A DNA stretch of 64,000 nucleotides from Siphonodentalium dalli (taxonomy: Eukaryota; Mollusca; Scaphopoda; Gadilida; Siphonodentaliidae). The stretch covers positions 211,216,355 through 211,280,354 of the forward strand of contig CP136063.1 in NCBI GenBank assembly GCA_032622095.1. Reading direction: 5' to 3'. Below the pieces are notes generated by a model. It searched no databases. It was not told the DNA's origin and saw only the letters and a program-made list of their open reading frames with translations. Position 1 is the stretch's first letter. Each line of letters opens with the position of its first letter. Below are positions 35,684 to 46,195 of the stretch, piece by piece. The translations under genes and the position numbers were made by a program.

Positions 35684-35755
35684 GCGGCGAGATATACGAA
35701 GCTCAGGTGAGCTCAAATAGCCTTCCTCTCTCATCCAGTTTCCCATATGTAATTG
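35684..35755 (+). CDS. RPTP exon 7: juxtamembrane, second tyrosine motif
   Basis: The exon lies between attatacag and attg/gtaagg, 72 bases. It encodes GEIYEAQVSSNSLPLSSSFP then YVI, completing a glycine with exon 6 and a glutamate with exon 8. An earlier donor (ctcag/gtgagc, 35707) is strong in sequence but would leave phase 0, and joined to exon 8 would shift the frame; the 35755 donor keeps it, which decided the end. IYEAQ is a second possible tyrosine phosphorylation site. Confidence 0.8.
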
Positions 35756-35969
35756 GTAAGGCTGTTTTATATGTCGAGCCAGACTCGTGTCGCACCAGCA
35801 TAATCAGTGTATAAAAGACCAAGATATCGCGACTGGAGCATGACGTATAAGGCCGTAAAGTTGTCAATATATTGAATGCAATGGTACAGTATGCAGTACA
35901 ATGGGGACATGTATGTATTGACTGACAAAGGATGTTTCACATAATTTGGGAATAAATATATTGCAAAGA

Positions 35970-36460
35970 TATATATGAAGATTCAAGGGGGTTGAATGAC
36001 AAGATCCCAATTTTGAAACCAACAAACACGTATCCGAGATTAAAATTGTTTTTTTTGTCACCAGAGAAAGAACCAAACATGCTACATTTAAAAGATATGT
36101 GGGGAAAAAAACGTATTACAGCGGTGTATTGTGTTGCCTGGTCTAAATTTGAAACTACTTTCTTCTCTGTTTTCTGATGAGAACTAGATTATTACACAAC
36201 ATCTCCGACACCCTCATGCAGAAATGTACGACCATTATACAACATCTCCGACTCATTTCTGAAACTATAGTATTGCACCAGTTTTAACAAACATTCATTT
36301 TGCATCCTTTAGACACGAATGATACTTAACTCCGTGTAAACTATATAATATAATCCCTTACATAATTTATGCTGATGTATATGGTTAGCCGTATGAGTCT
36401 TGATGAAGTTATAAGAGGACACAAATTGAATGACAACACCTTTATAGACTTATTAGTTTA
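35970..36460. repeat. Dispersed repeat, copy A
   Basis: Runs from 'gaagattcaaggg' through 'aaccaaacatgctacattta', 'gcctggtctaaatttgaaac' and 'tttatagacttattag'. Parts recur at 41140-41310 and 44930-45380. The insertion block at 36466-41110 seems to have split one copy, since the sequence found here and that at 41130 are neighbours in the 45-kb copy. Confidence 0.75.
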
Positions 36461-37204
36461 TAGTGCACTAGCAGGTTAGCCCGCCACTGGCGGCAATCGT
36501 CAGAAACATGACAATTTTTTATTTTTTTAATTAATTTGTTAATTGTGCCTTTTTAATTTACTGGCTTTTTTAATTAATTTTTTTAATTAATTTTTTAATT
36601 TAATTTTTTGTTTACCCGATTTGACCTTGAATTGATCATTTTCAAGGTCAAGGTCAGGTCGTGGTCACAATTTAACCTGTCCATGACACTTCCCGTAGGT
36701 AGCAAGTTTGACCTCAATCGGTTCGAGTCTATAAAGGACACACACATATATATCATTTGTGGGTACCCGTTTCAAGGTGAAAATCACCTCGGGCGGAAAA
36801 ACTGACCCGATGAAAATCTCCCCCATTCCTAGGAAGCCCTAAGTACGAAAGTAAGTACGAAATTTCACCTCGAGACGGTCAATGGAGCCGAGACGGTCAA
36901 TGGAGCCGTATTTATACTCGTCGTGTATATAGACGCTCTTTATCAACGACACTGCGGATACGAACACTCTTTAACTATCAACGCGATTAACCCCGCAGTG
37001 CCGTTTTTTGTGACTGAGAGTGGAGAACGGATGCTCTGAGCTTCTCGAAAATGCTGCGACGACCATTCCCGTGGGTTTTTACCCTTAGATAGGAAGTTTG
37101 GTCTCGATCGATGCAGCCTAGCAGGTTAGCAGGTTAGCCCGCCACCGGCGGCTTGTCCGAAACATGACATTTTTATATATATATTTTTTTAATTTTTAGC
37201 TCCA

Positions 37205-37560
37205 CGCGTTTCAATAAGAAACATTTGTACCCGGTAGCTCCACCCGTTTCCGAGATCTGGTCTGCGCATGCGCGAAGCTGGCGTTGCACGGGCTCGGCAA
37301 CCCGATAAAATTTGTACCCGGCGCAAGATACATTCACATAGCAAATTTCAAGTCGATAGCTTCACCCGTTTCCTAGATCTCGTCTGCGCATGCGCTGCAC
37401 GGGCGTCGCACGGGCTCGGCGACCCGATAAAATTTGTACCCGGCGCAAGATACATTCACATACCAAATTTCAAGTCGATAGCTCCACCTGTTTCCGATAT
37501 CTCGTCTGCGCATGCGCTGCACGGGCGTCGCACGGGCTCGCCAATACGACAGCGACGACC
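37205..37560 (+). repeat. About 119-bp GC-rich tandem repeat, set 1
   Basis: Three copies with 'ctccacccgtttccgagatc', 'tctgcgcatgcgc', 'gcacgggctcggcgacccga' and 'aagatacattcacatac'. Embedded in the mosaic. It produces overlapping open frames on both strands that are not genes. Much richer in GC and CpG than its surroundings. Confidence 0.9.
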
Positions 37561-37859
37561 ACCTGGTCAAACTACACTCACGTACCAAGTTTCGTCCCGA
37601 TCGGTCGAGGTGTTGGTATCTGATGCAAAAGACGAAATTGTGAGTGTTGGTCAATAGTCCCCGCCGTGAACCTCAAAAGCAGACAGTCAATTAACCCCGT
37701 TGTGAACCTCAATCACCAACGCGACGTAAACATGTGTTGCGTTCTAAAAATAGGAAAGCACTTTCTCTCTGCATAATTCTGCAGATGCTAATAACGTTGC
37801 TCCCCGTAGGTAGCAATATCGTTGTTGTTGATATTTACGGCTTGGGGGCTATTTTCTTA

Positions 37860-38440
37860 TTTAGCAAGTTTGAGCTCAATCGGTTCGAGTCTATAAAGGA
37901 CACACTCATATATATGACACTTCCCGTGGGTAGCAAGTTTGAGCTCAATCGGCATTCCCTGGAATTTCCCGTAGATTGGCAGATTCCAGTAGCTTTATAA
38001 CGGTATATCTGGGGAGAAATCTGGTGCTATATTCGTGATTATCTGGGATGATTTCGGTATATAACTATATACTGTAAAAATAAAGTGCGCCATCTGTGCT
38101 CGCAGGGTTGGTCAGAAACAAATGTTTTTTAAATTTAATGTATGTTCCGTATATCTCTGCAGATGCAAATAACGTTGAATGGCAAACAGACGCTCTTTAT
38201 AGAGATGCGTCAAAAACAAACGCTCATTAAATAATCACTTGATTAACCCACGCCATGCCTTTGCGGTGATTTGAGATTGGAGAACGGGTGCTCTGAGCTT
38301 CTCTAAACTGCGACCACGGTCGTGTCGGTGGGATTTGACACTTACATAGGAAGTTTGAGCTCAATCTGTACACGCGTTTTGGATTCTATGAAGTACATAC
38401 ATACATATATACGAAGTCTCAAAATATATAGTATAGACTA
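37860..38440 (+). repeat. Long direct repeat, copy 1
   Basis: Nearly identical over about 570 bases to 40545-41115 (starts 'agcaagtttgagctcaatcg', ends 'cgaagtctcaaaatatatag'). The high identity shows a recent duplication or insertion. Confidence 0.92.
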
Positions 38441-38469
38441 GCAGGTTAGCCCGCCACTGGCGTGGTTGG

Positions 38470-38700
38470 TCAGAAACATGACATTTTTTTAATTATTTTG
38501 TTTTTATTTAATTTTTTGTTAATTTTTTAATATTTATTTATTCTTAATTTTTTTTATATTTATTTTAATTTTTTTTAATTTAATTTAATTTAAATTTCTT
38601 TTTTTTATTTTATTTATTTATTTATTTTTTATTTTTTTAAATTGATTTTTTTTTTTTTTCAATTAGTTTGTGACCCGATGAAATCCCCCCCCCCCCCATT
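38470..38700. repeat. Low-complexity T/A-rich tract with poly-C
   Basis: About 200 bases of tttaat/tttattta with hardly any G or C, then a run of nine or more C at 38687. Simple sequence; no feature beyond that. Confidence 0.9.
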
Positions 38701-39424
38701 CCTAGGAACGACAGACATAAGAATCACACAACACGCATTTTTTGTTTTTCAATGAGTTAATTCATGGTACCCGTCCCTAAAAGAGGTATGATTTAAGGTA
38801 CATCGGGGCGGAAAAAACTGACCCGATGATTCCCCTGTTCCTAGGAACGACAGACATAAGAATGACACAACAACCTTTTGTATCCAATGATGATATAAAA
38901 AATGTAGAGTTACGCCTCTTAGATCAATTCTGCCTTTTTAATCGAGATAAATGCATTTCGCGTTTTGCATCAGTAGTTTCGTACGCATGGGGTAAGCGTT
39001 TAGCAACGTCGATGGCAATAAACAGCGTTAGTCGGTTAACAACTCCGAATATGGTCAATATAAAGATCGTTGATGCCTTAACCCCCGAAGTGCCATTTGC
39101 CGTGATTTTGATGATTGGGAGTGGAGAATGAGTGCTCAGGGCTTGTCCAAAATGTGACGTCGACAATCCCCGTGGGTTTTTACCCTTATATACGAAATTT
39201 GAGCTCGATCCGCGCAGCCGTTTTCGATTCTATGAAGTACCCGCACACATATATATATACATATATACGTAGTTCTCAAATTATATAGTAGACTAGCAGG
39301 TTAGCCCGCAACTGGCGGCAATCGTCAGAAACATGACAATTTTAAATTTTTTTAATTAATTTAAATTTTTTTTTTTTTCAATGAGTTAATGATGAGCCCG
39401 ATGTTGTCCGGGCTATTCAAAAAC

Positions 39425-39700
39425 CTCCACCCGTTTCCGAGATCTGGTCTGCGCATGCGCGAAGCTGGCGTCGCACGGGCTCGGCGACCCGATAAAATTT
39501 GTATCAGGGGCAAGATACATTCACATACCAAATTTCAAGTCGATAGCTCCACCCGTTTCCGAGATCTGGTCTGCGCATGCGCGAAGCTGGTGTCGCACGG
39601 ACTCGGCGACCCGATAAAATTTGTATCCGGGGCAAGATACATTCACATACCAAATTTTAAGTCGATAGCTCCACCCGTTTCCGAGATCTCGTCTGCCGGG
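39425..39700 (+). repeat. About 119-bp GC-rich tandem repeat, set 2
   Basis: Two and a half copies of the same unit as at 37205-37560, again right after the 'ttagcccg' start of a mosaic member. Confidence 0.9.
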
Positions 39701-40544
39701 ATTTCTGAGAAGCATTACCCCCCTAAGCCCTGACCTAAGTGTCATACATACAATAACAATGATGCTGAACACTTTGAGGCAATTATATTGCAGAAATGTT
39801 GTAAGAGTACTATGGCATCCAATAAATTTCCCCGCATAGGAAACCACTCAAAATCCCGTATATCTCTCTGCAGATACTAATAACGTTGAATGGTAAACAA
39901 ACACTCTTTATAGCGATGCGTCAAAAACAAACGCTCATTAAATTATCACTTGATTAACCACCGCAGTGCCGTTTTTTGTGACTGAGATTGGAGAATGGGT
40001 GCTCTGAGATTCTCCAAAACGCGACCACGGCGGTGTCGGTGGGATTTTACACTTACATACGAAATTTTAGCTCAATCTGTACACGCGTTTTCGATTCTAT
40101 GAAGTACCCACATATATACACACACACATATATATATACGGAAGTCTCAAATTATATAGTAGACTAGCAGGTTAGCCCGCCACTGGCGGCAATAGTCAGA
40201 AACATGACAATTTTTAAGTTTTAATTAATTTTGTTAATTAATTTTGTTAAAGATATTTAATTGAATTTTTTGTTTTTCAATGAGTTAATTTTTTTGTTTT
40301 TCAATGAGTTAATTGTGCCTTTTTAATTTTTTAATTGAATTTTTTGTTTTTAAATTTTACCCGATTTGTTTTGGTTTTTCAATGAGTTAATTGTGCCTTT
40401 TTTTTTTGGTTTTTCAATGAGTTAATTGTGCCTTTTTACCGAATTTGTTTTGGTTTTTCAATGAGTTAATTGTGCCTTTTTATTTTTCAATTTTACCGAT
40501 TTGTTTTTGTTTTTCAATGAACCTGTCCATAACACTTCCCGTAT

Positions 40545-41115
40545 TTAGCAAGTTTGAGCTCAATCGGTTCGAGTCTATAAAGGACACACTCATATATATG
40601 ACACTTCCCGTGGGTAGCAAGTTTGAGCTCAATCGGCATTCCCTGGAATTTCCCGTAGATTGGCAGATTCCAGTAGCTTTATAACGGTATATCTGGGGAG
40701 AAATCTGATGCTATATTCGTGATTATCTGGGATGATTTCGGTATATAACTATATACTGTAAAAACAAAGCGCGCCATCCGTGCTCGCAGGGTTGGTCAGA
40801 AACAAATGTTTTTTAAATTTAATGTATGTTCCGTATATCTCTCTGCAGATTCAAATAACGTTGAATGGCAAACAGACGCTCTTTATAGAGATGCGTCAAA
40901 AACAAACGCTCATTAAATAATCACTTGATTAACCCACGCCGTGCCTTTGCGGTGATTTGAGATTGGAGAACAGGTGCTCTGAGCTTCTCTAAACTGCGAC
41001 CACGGTCGTGTCGGTGGGATTTGACACTTACATAGGAAGTTTGAGCTCAATATGTACACGCGTTTTGGATTCTATGAAGTACATACATACATATATACGA
41101 AGTCTCAAAATATAT
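40545..41115 (+). repeat. Long direct repeat, copy 2
   Basis: Partner of 37860-38440, offset 2.68 kb. Confidence 0.92.
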
Positions 41116-41129
41116 AGTATAGATAGATA

Positions 41130-41310
41130 GATTATACACTAATGAGTCTATAAAGGCGTTATCATTCAATGCCTGCCATCTTATAACTTGATAGTATTAA
41201 AATCACATGTGAAGTAAAGGCACCCATTCATTGGTGAAGATTCAAGGGAGTTTAATGACAAGATCCCAATTTTTTAATCCAACAAATGCATTTCCGAGAT
41301 TCATGCCTAT
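41130..41310. repeat. Dispersed repeat, copy B
   Basis: 'cactaatgagtctataaagg', 'ttcaatgcctgccatcttat' and 'ggcacccattcattggtgaa' match 45270-45380, and 'gatcccaattttttaatcca' matches 36001. It seems to be the right half of the copy split by the mosaic block. Confidence 0.75.
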
Positions 41311-41597
41311 ATTATAAGTATAAATAAAGAAGCAATGAGGGTCAGTTTATAGTGCATTGTCCGACAATATCACGGTGTATTTTCGTGAACTTCCCATGGG
41401 AAATTTTTATTTTGTATCAGAAATGCTAAAATTGTTCGAACGTATTATACGATTACAGCTGGTGCCAGCTGGATGGATGTATAAATAAAAAAACATAGTA
41501 GACATGCCAGGGACGTGCCAATGTCGAGCCAAGCAAAGATAGCACGACCTGTGTTTGGCATGACATATAAAACAGGCCTAACACATGTATTTATTAT

Positions 41598-42173
41598 GCC
41601 CCCGACTTGAAGTCGGCGGGTATATAGTCGGCGTCTCCGTCCATACTTCCGTACTTCCGTCCGTCCGTACAAACATTTTGCATTATTGTTCAGCAACCGC
41701 TGGGCAGATTTAACTGATATTTGGTATGGTGATAGAGCAGCATGGGGGAACAGCTACATGCATAGCGCGGGTTTCGTCCACCCATTTTCACAAGAGTTAT
41801 GGCCCTTTTTTCACTTAGAAAATTCAATTTTTTTCTAGTTTTTTGGGTTTCCAAATGATAGAGTGAGCTTTGGTAGTACGATTGCAAATCCCGTATTTTG
41901 TGGATCAGTTATATGAAAATACATGTCAAGTGCGAATTTGGGTATGATCTGATGATTTTTGCCAGAGTTATGGCCCTTTTTTCAACTTAGAAAATTTGAA
42001 TTTTTGCTTGTTTTTGGGTTTCCAAATCGCTTGTTTTTGGGTTTCCGGAATTTCTAGTACGAACTTCTTTTGGAATGGTCATATAGACTTCCTCGGATAT
42101 CCGCAGTTTCGTCCATGCTTAATCCGAATTTCTACCGTCGGGGGCAAATGCCACGTGACAGCGTACCTGTTGT
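41598..42173. mobile_element. GCCCCCGAC-family element, 0.58-kb copy
   Basis: Same ends as the 18956 copy (gcccccgacttgaagtcggc; gtcgggggcaaatgccacgt then gacagcgtacctgttgt), with the middle about half as long. Preceded by ttattat like the other two copies. Confidence 0.8.
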
Positions 42174-42261
42174 TTTAATAACTGTCAGATTCACACTTGG
42201 GGACAACATTAGCCTCTGAATATACCAAGATTGAGAATTTGGATTGCAGCCGCTCATGAAA

Positions 42262-42460
42262 ATTTGATATTCAGACACTCGTGAGATATTTCTTTTCAGA
42301 CACTCGTGAGATATTTCTTTTCAGGCACTCGTGAGATATTTCGGTATCCAAACAAAAGTTGTAGGTATTCTCTATATATTCACAAAGAAACTTAACGATG
42401 GTCTATCTCGTTCCAGAAACTTAACAATGGTCTATCTCGTTCCAGAAATTTTGATTCAGG
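42262..42460. repeat. Two very short tandem repeats
   Basis: Three copies of 'cagacactcgtgagatattt' plus 'cttt' (period 27) and two of 'gaaacttaacratggtctat' plus 'ctcgttcca' (period 29). No gene seen. Confidence 0.8.
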
Positions 42461-43431
42461 GTATAAACTATGATTCGAGGACACCTGTGACGCGGAAAAG
42501 TTTCCATCAATTAATTTCAAATTTATTTAGAATTTCTTATCACACCAGCAGGACAGTTGTAGCGTCTATTTTTAGAACATAAATCCGTGCGAAAACATTC
42601 AGAGCAAACCAAAAGCATACCAAGAACAACAACTCTATCTTGTTAGCAGGCTCAAACACAGCAAATTGCATTTAAACTATAGATTTAAAATGATCGTATG
42701 ATTGAAATAAACCACTTTCTTATGCATATATGGACAAATGATATACTCAGTCTATGGTTTTATCTGTATTTTATTCACAAAATAACTATTTGTAGTCTTG
42801 CCCAGGGTCCACGCTGGACCAAAATTTACTTTTGCCAAATAAAAATATTTTTTGCCTTAAGTCGTATGTTTAATTTGACACTCGTGGTTTGAACGACTTT
42901 TGATATCGATAGAAAAGCAGTTAGTTAATAATTAATTATATCTGCAAAACTATTGTGGTGTATCATATAACAATAAGCCAATCACCGAACAATACAATGG
43001 TAGAAGGGTTGATTCATCAGAAGGGCACACCACAGGAGGATTAGCTATGTAAACACTACCACCACACTAAATACTAGTAATCCCTCCAACCATCGGTACT
43101 AATGCTATGAGATTAACTGTATCTCAATATAACTTTTTCTAAACCTCTATTAAATAGAATTATGTTGTGAGAGTTTCCTGAAATGAATGATATTGATTGA
43201 CCAATATTTTTTCAACTTTTTTGAGGAATTAGAAAGTGACTTAATTGCCAAAACTTTTGCCAAATGCAAATATTTTTGGCCAAATGTCAATTATTTTTTC
43301 CATTGGCAAATTTGACAAGTGGCAGCGAGAACCCTGATCTTGTCATAGGGATTTATAAAAATGATGTTGAAATTGTGGCATAGATGAGATAGACCACCTT
43401 TACATGTTGTTTTTGCATGTCTTATTTTCAG
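42461..43431. other. Intron before exon 8; nothing recognised
   Basis: AT-rich, no element ends or coding pattern seen. Unlike exons 1-4, 6 and 7, exon 8 has no tandem array directly upstream. Confidence 0.5.
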
Positions 43432-43556
43432 AAAACCAAACTCAGACCCAGAGCGCCTCCTCTAAGAGTGTTAATGGCAAGGAAATTAGCATAGACAAGT
43501 TTGGAGAATACATCAAACATCTGTCGTTGGGAACAAACTATTCTGATCAATTCAAG
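43432..43556 (+). CDS. RPTP exon 8: start of phosphatase domain 1
   Basis: The exon lies between cttattttcag and tcaag/gtgatt, 125 bases, phase matching exon 7 and ending on a codon boundary. It has 41 whole residues: a Q/S/T-rich linker (NQTQTQSASSKSVNG), then EISIDKFGEYIKHLSLGTNY and SDQFK. The pattern 'I-x-(I/V)-x-x-F-x-x-Y-(V/I)...-F' is the N-terminal helix of RPTP catalytic domain 1, which comes before 'EFxxLP'. Chance of this reading frame and splice fit both occurring is low. Confidence 0.88.
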
Positions 43557-43620
43557 GTGATTTATTTTACAGTCAACCTCCGTTCAAAGTGATATTATCA
43601 TTGAGAAATCTCTAGCTCAC

Positions 43621-43729
43621 TGAGAGCTTTCCGATGAATGGCGACAATCCATATTTCCAACTAAATCCTGAAAAATTGCCCATAAGTCTTATGTGGTTAA
43701 GGAGTTGATTATTTAAGGCATTACTGTAG
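43621..43729. mobile_element. Palindromic MITE, right half
   Basis: 'gagagctttccgatgaatgg', 'ccaactaaatcctgaaaaat' and 'atttaaggcattactgtaga' match the right half of the palindrome at 58691. The left half is absent. Confidence 0.8.
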
Positions 43730-44643
43730 ATATAACAGAATGAATACCAGAGTCGAAGAATACTAACACACCAATACTGTTAATCCTTATGTCATCACAT
43801 AAAAAATGAACGGCGGTTTCAATGTGGTCATGGGATTTTGACCACGAGAAAAATTCAGCAAACTGCATGAACCCTGAAGGGCTTCATGCGGAGTTTACTG
43901 AATTTTTATCACGATCAAAAGTCATGACCATGTTGAATCCGTCATTTATTATTTATATTTATATATTTAAAATCATTATCAACAGGGATTGTCTGTCTTT
44001 CCCACTATTTATTCAACTTTAAATGAACGCATGGAGTTCAGTTCGGACAGTTTGAATCTAGGCTTTTTAGAAAACCAAACATTGTGAGAATCCGTTGACG
44101 GAGGGCGGAAAAATGCAATTTCACAGTAAAGTATACACATATGACAAAATGTCTTGTTTAGCTTGTAATGAATGTAGACGTGTTGATTTCAAGAATGATA
44201 ATATCTGAAACTAACAATTAAGTTTCGGTTGTCGATGATAAGAAATTGACAACACGCCGTGCTACCATAATGATGTATTTGTAAAGTCGTGGGTTGTGTA
44301 ATCAGAGGAGATGAGTTTTAGGTGCAGGGAAACAACACTGATTATAGACCAAAACAAATTACTTGCCAAATCCGGATGTGCTGAATAGTCAAGCAGTCGT
44401 TCATGTCCGACAATCCCTGGTGATTTCCGGGATCAATGTCAGATTTTAAATGTTTCCCACGGCTTTGCTTATTGCCATGGCCAAGTTTGAGGAATATGTA
44501 ATATTTAATTTGGATGATTTGGGAAAGTTGTTAATATTTTGACAGAGTGTTTACAAAAGGCAAGAGGTAAGGCTCAAAACATTCCCTCGATATTCTCTGT
44601 GTGATTATATTATCAATATCCATCTATATTTATCCGCCTATAG
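43730..44643. other. Intron between exons 8 and 9; nothing firm recognised
   Basis: A small hairpin ('gtcatgggattttgaccacg' facing 'cgatcaaaagtcatgacca') lies at 43828-43930. Otherwise unremarkable AT-rich sequence. Confidence 0.5.
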
Positions 44644-44734
44644 GGGCTAACACACGGGACAGTAAAGCAATGTGCAGCAGCCAAAAGAGACGCTAAATTA
44701 AAGAAAGCAAAAGGGTCGCAGAAGATATGTGCAT
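44644..44734 (+). CDS. RPTP exon 9: phosphatase domain 1, next segment
   Basis: The exon lies between cgcctatag and gcat/gtgagt, 91 bases, phase 0 to 1. Its 30 residues (GLTHGTVKQCAAAKRDAKLK, KAKGSQKICA) follow 'SDQFK' of exon 8. The layout fits the RPTP stretch '(E/Q)FxxLPxG....AAx....KNRYxNIxxYDHSRV': the leftover T could begin the tyrosine of YDH, but the exon carrying it was not found. The usual 'NRY' is here 'GSQ', a divergent spot. The catalytic cysteine loop is not in this exon. Confidence 0.72.
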
Positions 44735-44929
44735 GTGAGTAACCAGGTTGTTTTCGTAGCTACATGTAAATCTCATGAGATACAGATACACATATTGATG
44801 TACACCAGTGTATTTTAATAAGGATATTTTGATTTTTTTTCTTAACATTTCATTATGTGAGAACTAAAGGTTCCCTTATAGTGAGAATATATCGTCGATC
44901 TGAAAGTATGTACGTCATTTTTTTTTACC

Positions 44930-45380
44930 AGAGAGAACCAAACATGCTACATTTAAAAGATATGTCGGGGATTAAACGTATTACAGTGATGTATTGTGTT
45001 GCCTGGTCTAAATATGAAACTACTTTCTTCTCTGTTTTCTGATGAGAACTAGATGATTACACAACATTTCCGACTCTCCTCATGCAGAAATGTACGACAG
45101 ATTACCGAAACTATAGTATTGCACTTTTTTAACAAACATTCATTTTGCATCCTTTAGACAAGATTGTAAAATAAGTTTGCCACTTTCTTCTGATAAACTA
45201 TATAATATAATCCCTTACATAATTTATTATAACGCATTTATAGACTCATTAGTTTACAGTGCATTTTTCACTAATGAGTCTATAAAAGCGTTATCATTCA
45301 ATGCCTGCCATCTTATAACTTCATAGTATTAAAATCACATGTGAAGTAAAGGCACCCATTCATTGGTGAATATACTGTTC
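44930..45380. repeat. Dispersed repeat, copy C, with hairpin
   Basis: Matches 36070-36440 and 41140-41240. A palindrome at about 45237-45292 (tttatagactcattag ... ctaatgagtctataaa) lies at the joint between the two parts, so the family may be a foldback element. Confidence 0.75.
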
Positions 45381-45559
45381 ACATCGTGTTCATTTGCGAA
45401 GCGTTTCATTGGTGATTATCTTTTCTGCACATAGCTGTCCACCAGCGTCCAAATGAGACCTGCGTTGATGGGGAAAATAGCTTCCGGGCATCATGGGACT
45501 ATAAAACAGCGACCTTTACTCAGACCCATTCAGAATATTATATATAAAACTCTTATTAA

Positions 45560-45735
45560 AGGTACTCAATCCGATCAGACGCTCCTAAATTACTATTTCT
45601 TTGGCTTCAGGGGTAAAAAATATTTGATTCGAGTCGAGGAACCCACCCATCAAAGCTCAGGGTGATTAGATATCGATTTTTGAGTTTGCAATTTCTATTG
45701 TTTGTGGACCAGAACTTGTGCAGAAGCAGGTGGTG
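45560..45735. repeat. Dispersed repeat shared with 53226-53400
   Basis: 'tatttctttggcttcrggg', 'gaacccacccatcaaagctc' and 'gattagatatcgatttttga' recur in the same direction near 53250-53345. No class assigned. Confidence 0.75.
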
Positions 45736-46195
45736 AAATGGACGAAGATGCGAATAAAGATGAATAACTCTAAAATCAAGTGGTAATAATAGCAGATTCG
45801 GTGGATTCTATTCTGCTCTGTCCATTATTTCTCTGGAAAAAGCTCGGTTTAAACTTCAGCATAAGGCCAAAAAAAAAAGTGTTTTGATTCTCGGGCAATT
45901 TTTTTTGAGAATCGATGAGGGAGCGAGGGTTTTATTTTATTTTTTTATTTTCGTTATGGGGATAATGCCTATAGTTTAAAGCATGGGTTATACTTTCACA
46001 ATCACAGGTTAAGAAAATGTAAGGAGAACATTGTTTTGATATAAACTAATGTATTCCACTATAAAGAATGAACATAATAAGATCGTTCTCAACGTTGTAG
46101 ATGGACAGTCAACTAACGTTTTATCACCTGTTGTCACATTTAATGGGAAGATAATATTTGCGTTTCTAATATTGTTTCGTAACAAGCATGTTTAA

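Larger units (their letters stand above)
36466..41110. mobile_element. Mosaic of the 'ctagcaggttagcccgccac' repeat family
   Basis: The start phrase ctagcaggttagcccgccac recurs at about 36468, 37117, 38438, 39293 and 40164, each followed by AT-rich filler, then blocks such as 'agcaagtttgagctcaatcg', 'gagtctataaaggacacac' and 'gattaacccmcgcmgtgcc', and ending near 'cacacatatata' and 'tatatagtagactag'. The unit reads like a tandemly inserted non-autonomous element of 0.7-1.3 kb with a target at its own tail. No coding frame is credible: the open frames here follow the repeats. Class unknown. Confidence 0.75.

Noticed and set aside
35684-35706. 23-base microexon ending at ctcag/gtgagc
   Set aside because: The donor looks good but the joint to exon 8 would be out of frame, while the donor at 35755 keeps the frame. 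It might still be an alternative form.
37268-37657. 129-residue protein on + and its mirror on -
   Set aside because: Both are carried by the 119-bp CpG-rich tandem repeat; frames exist on both strands.
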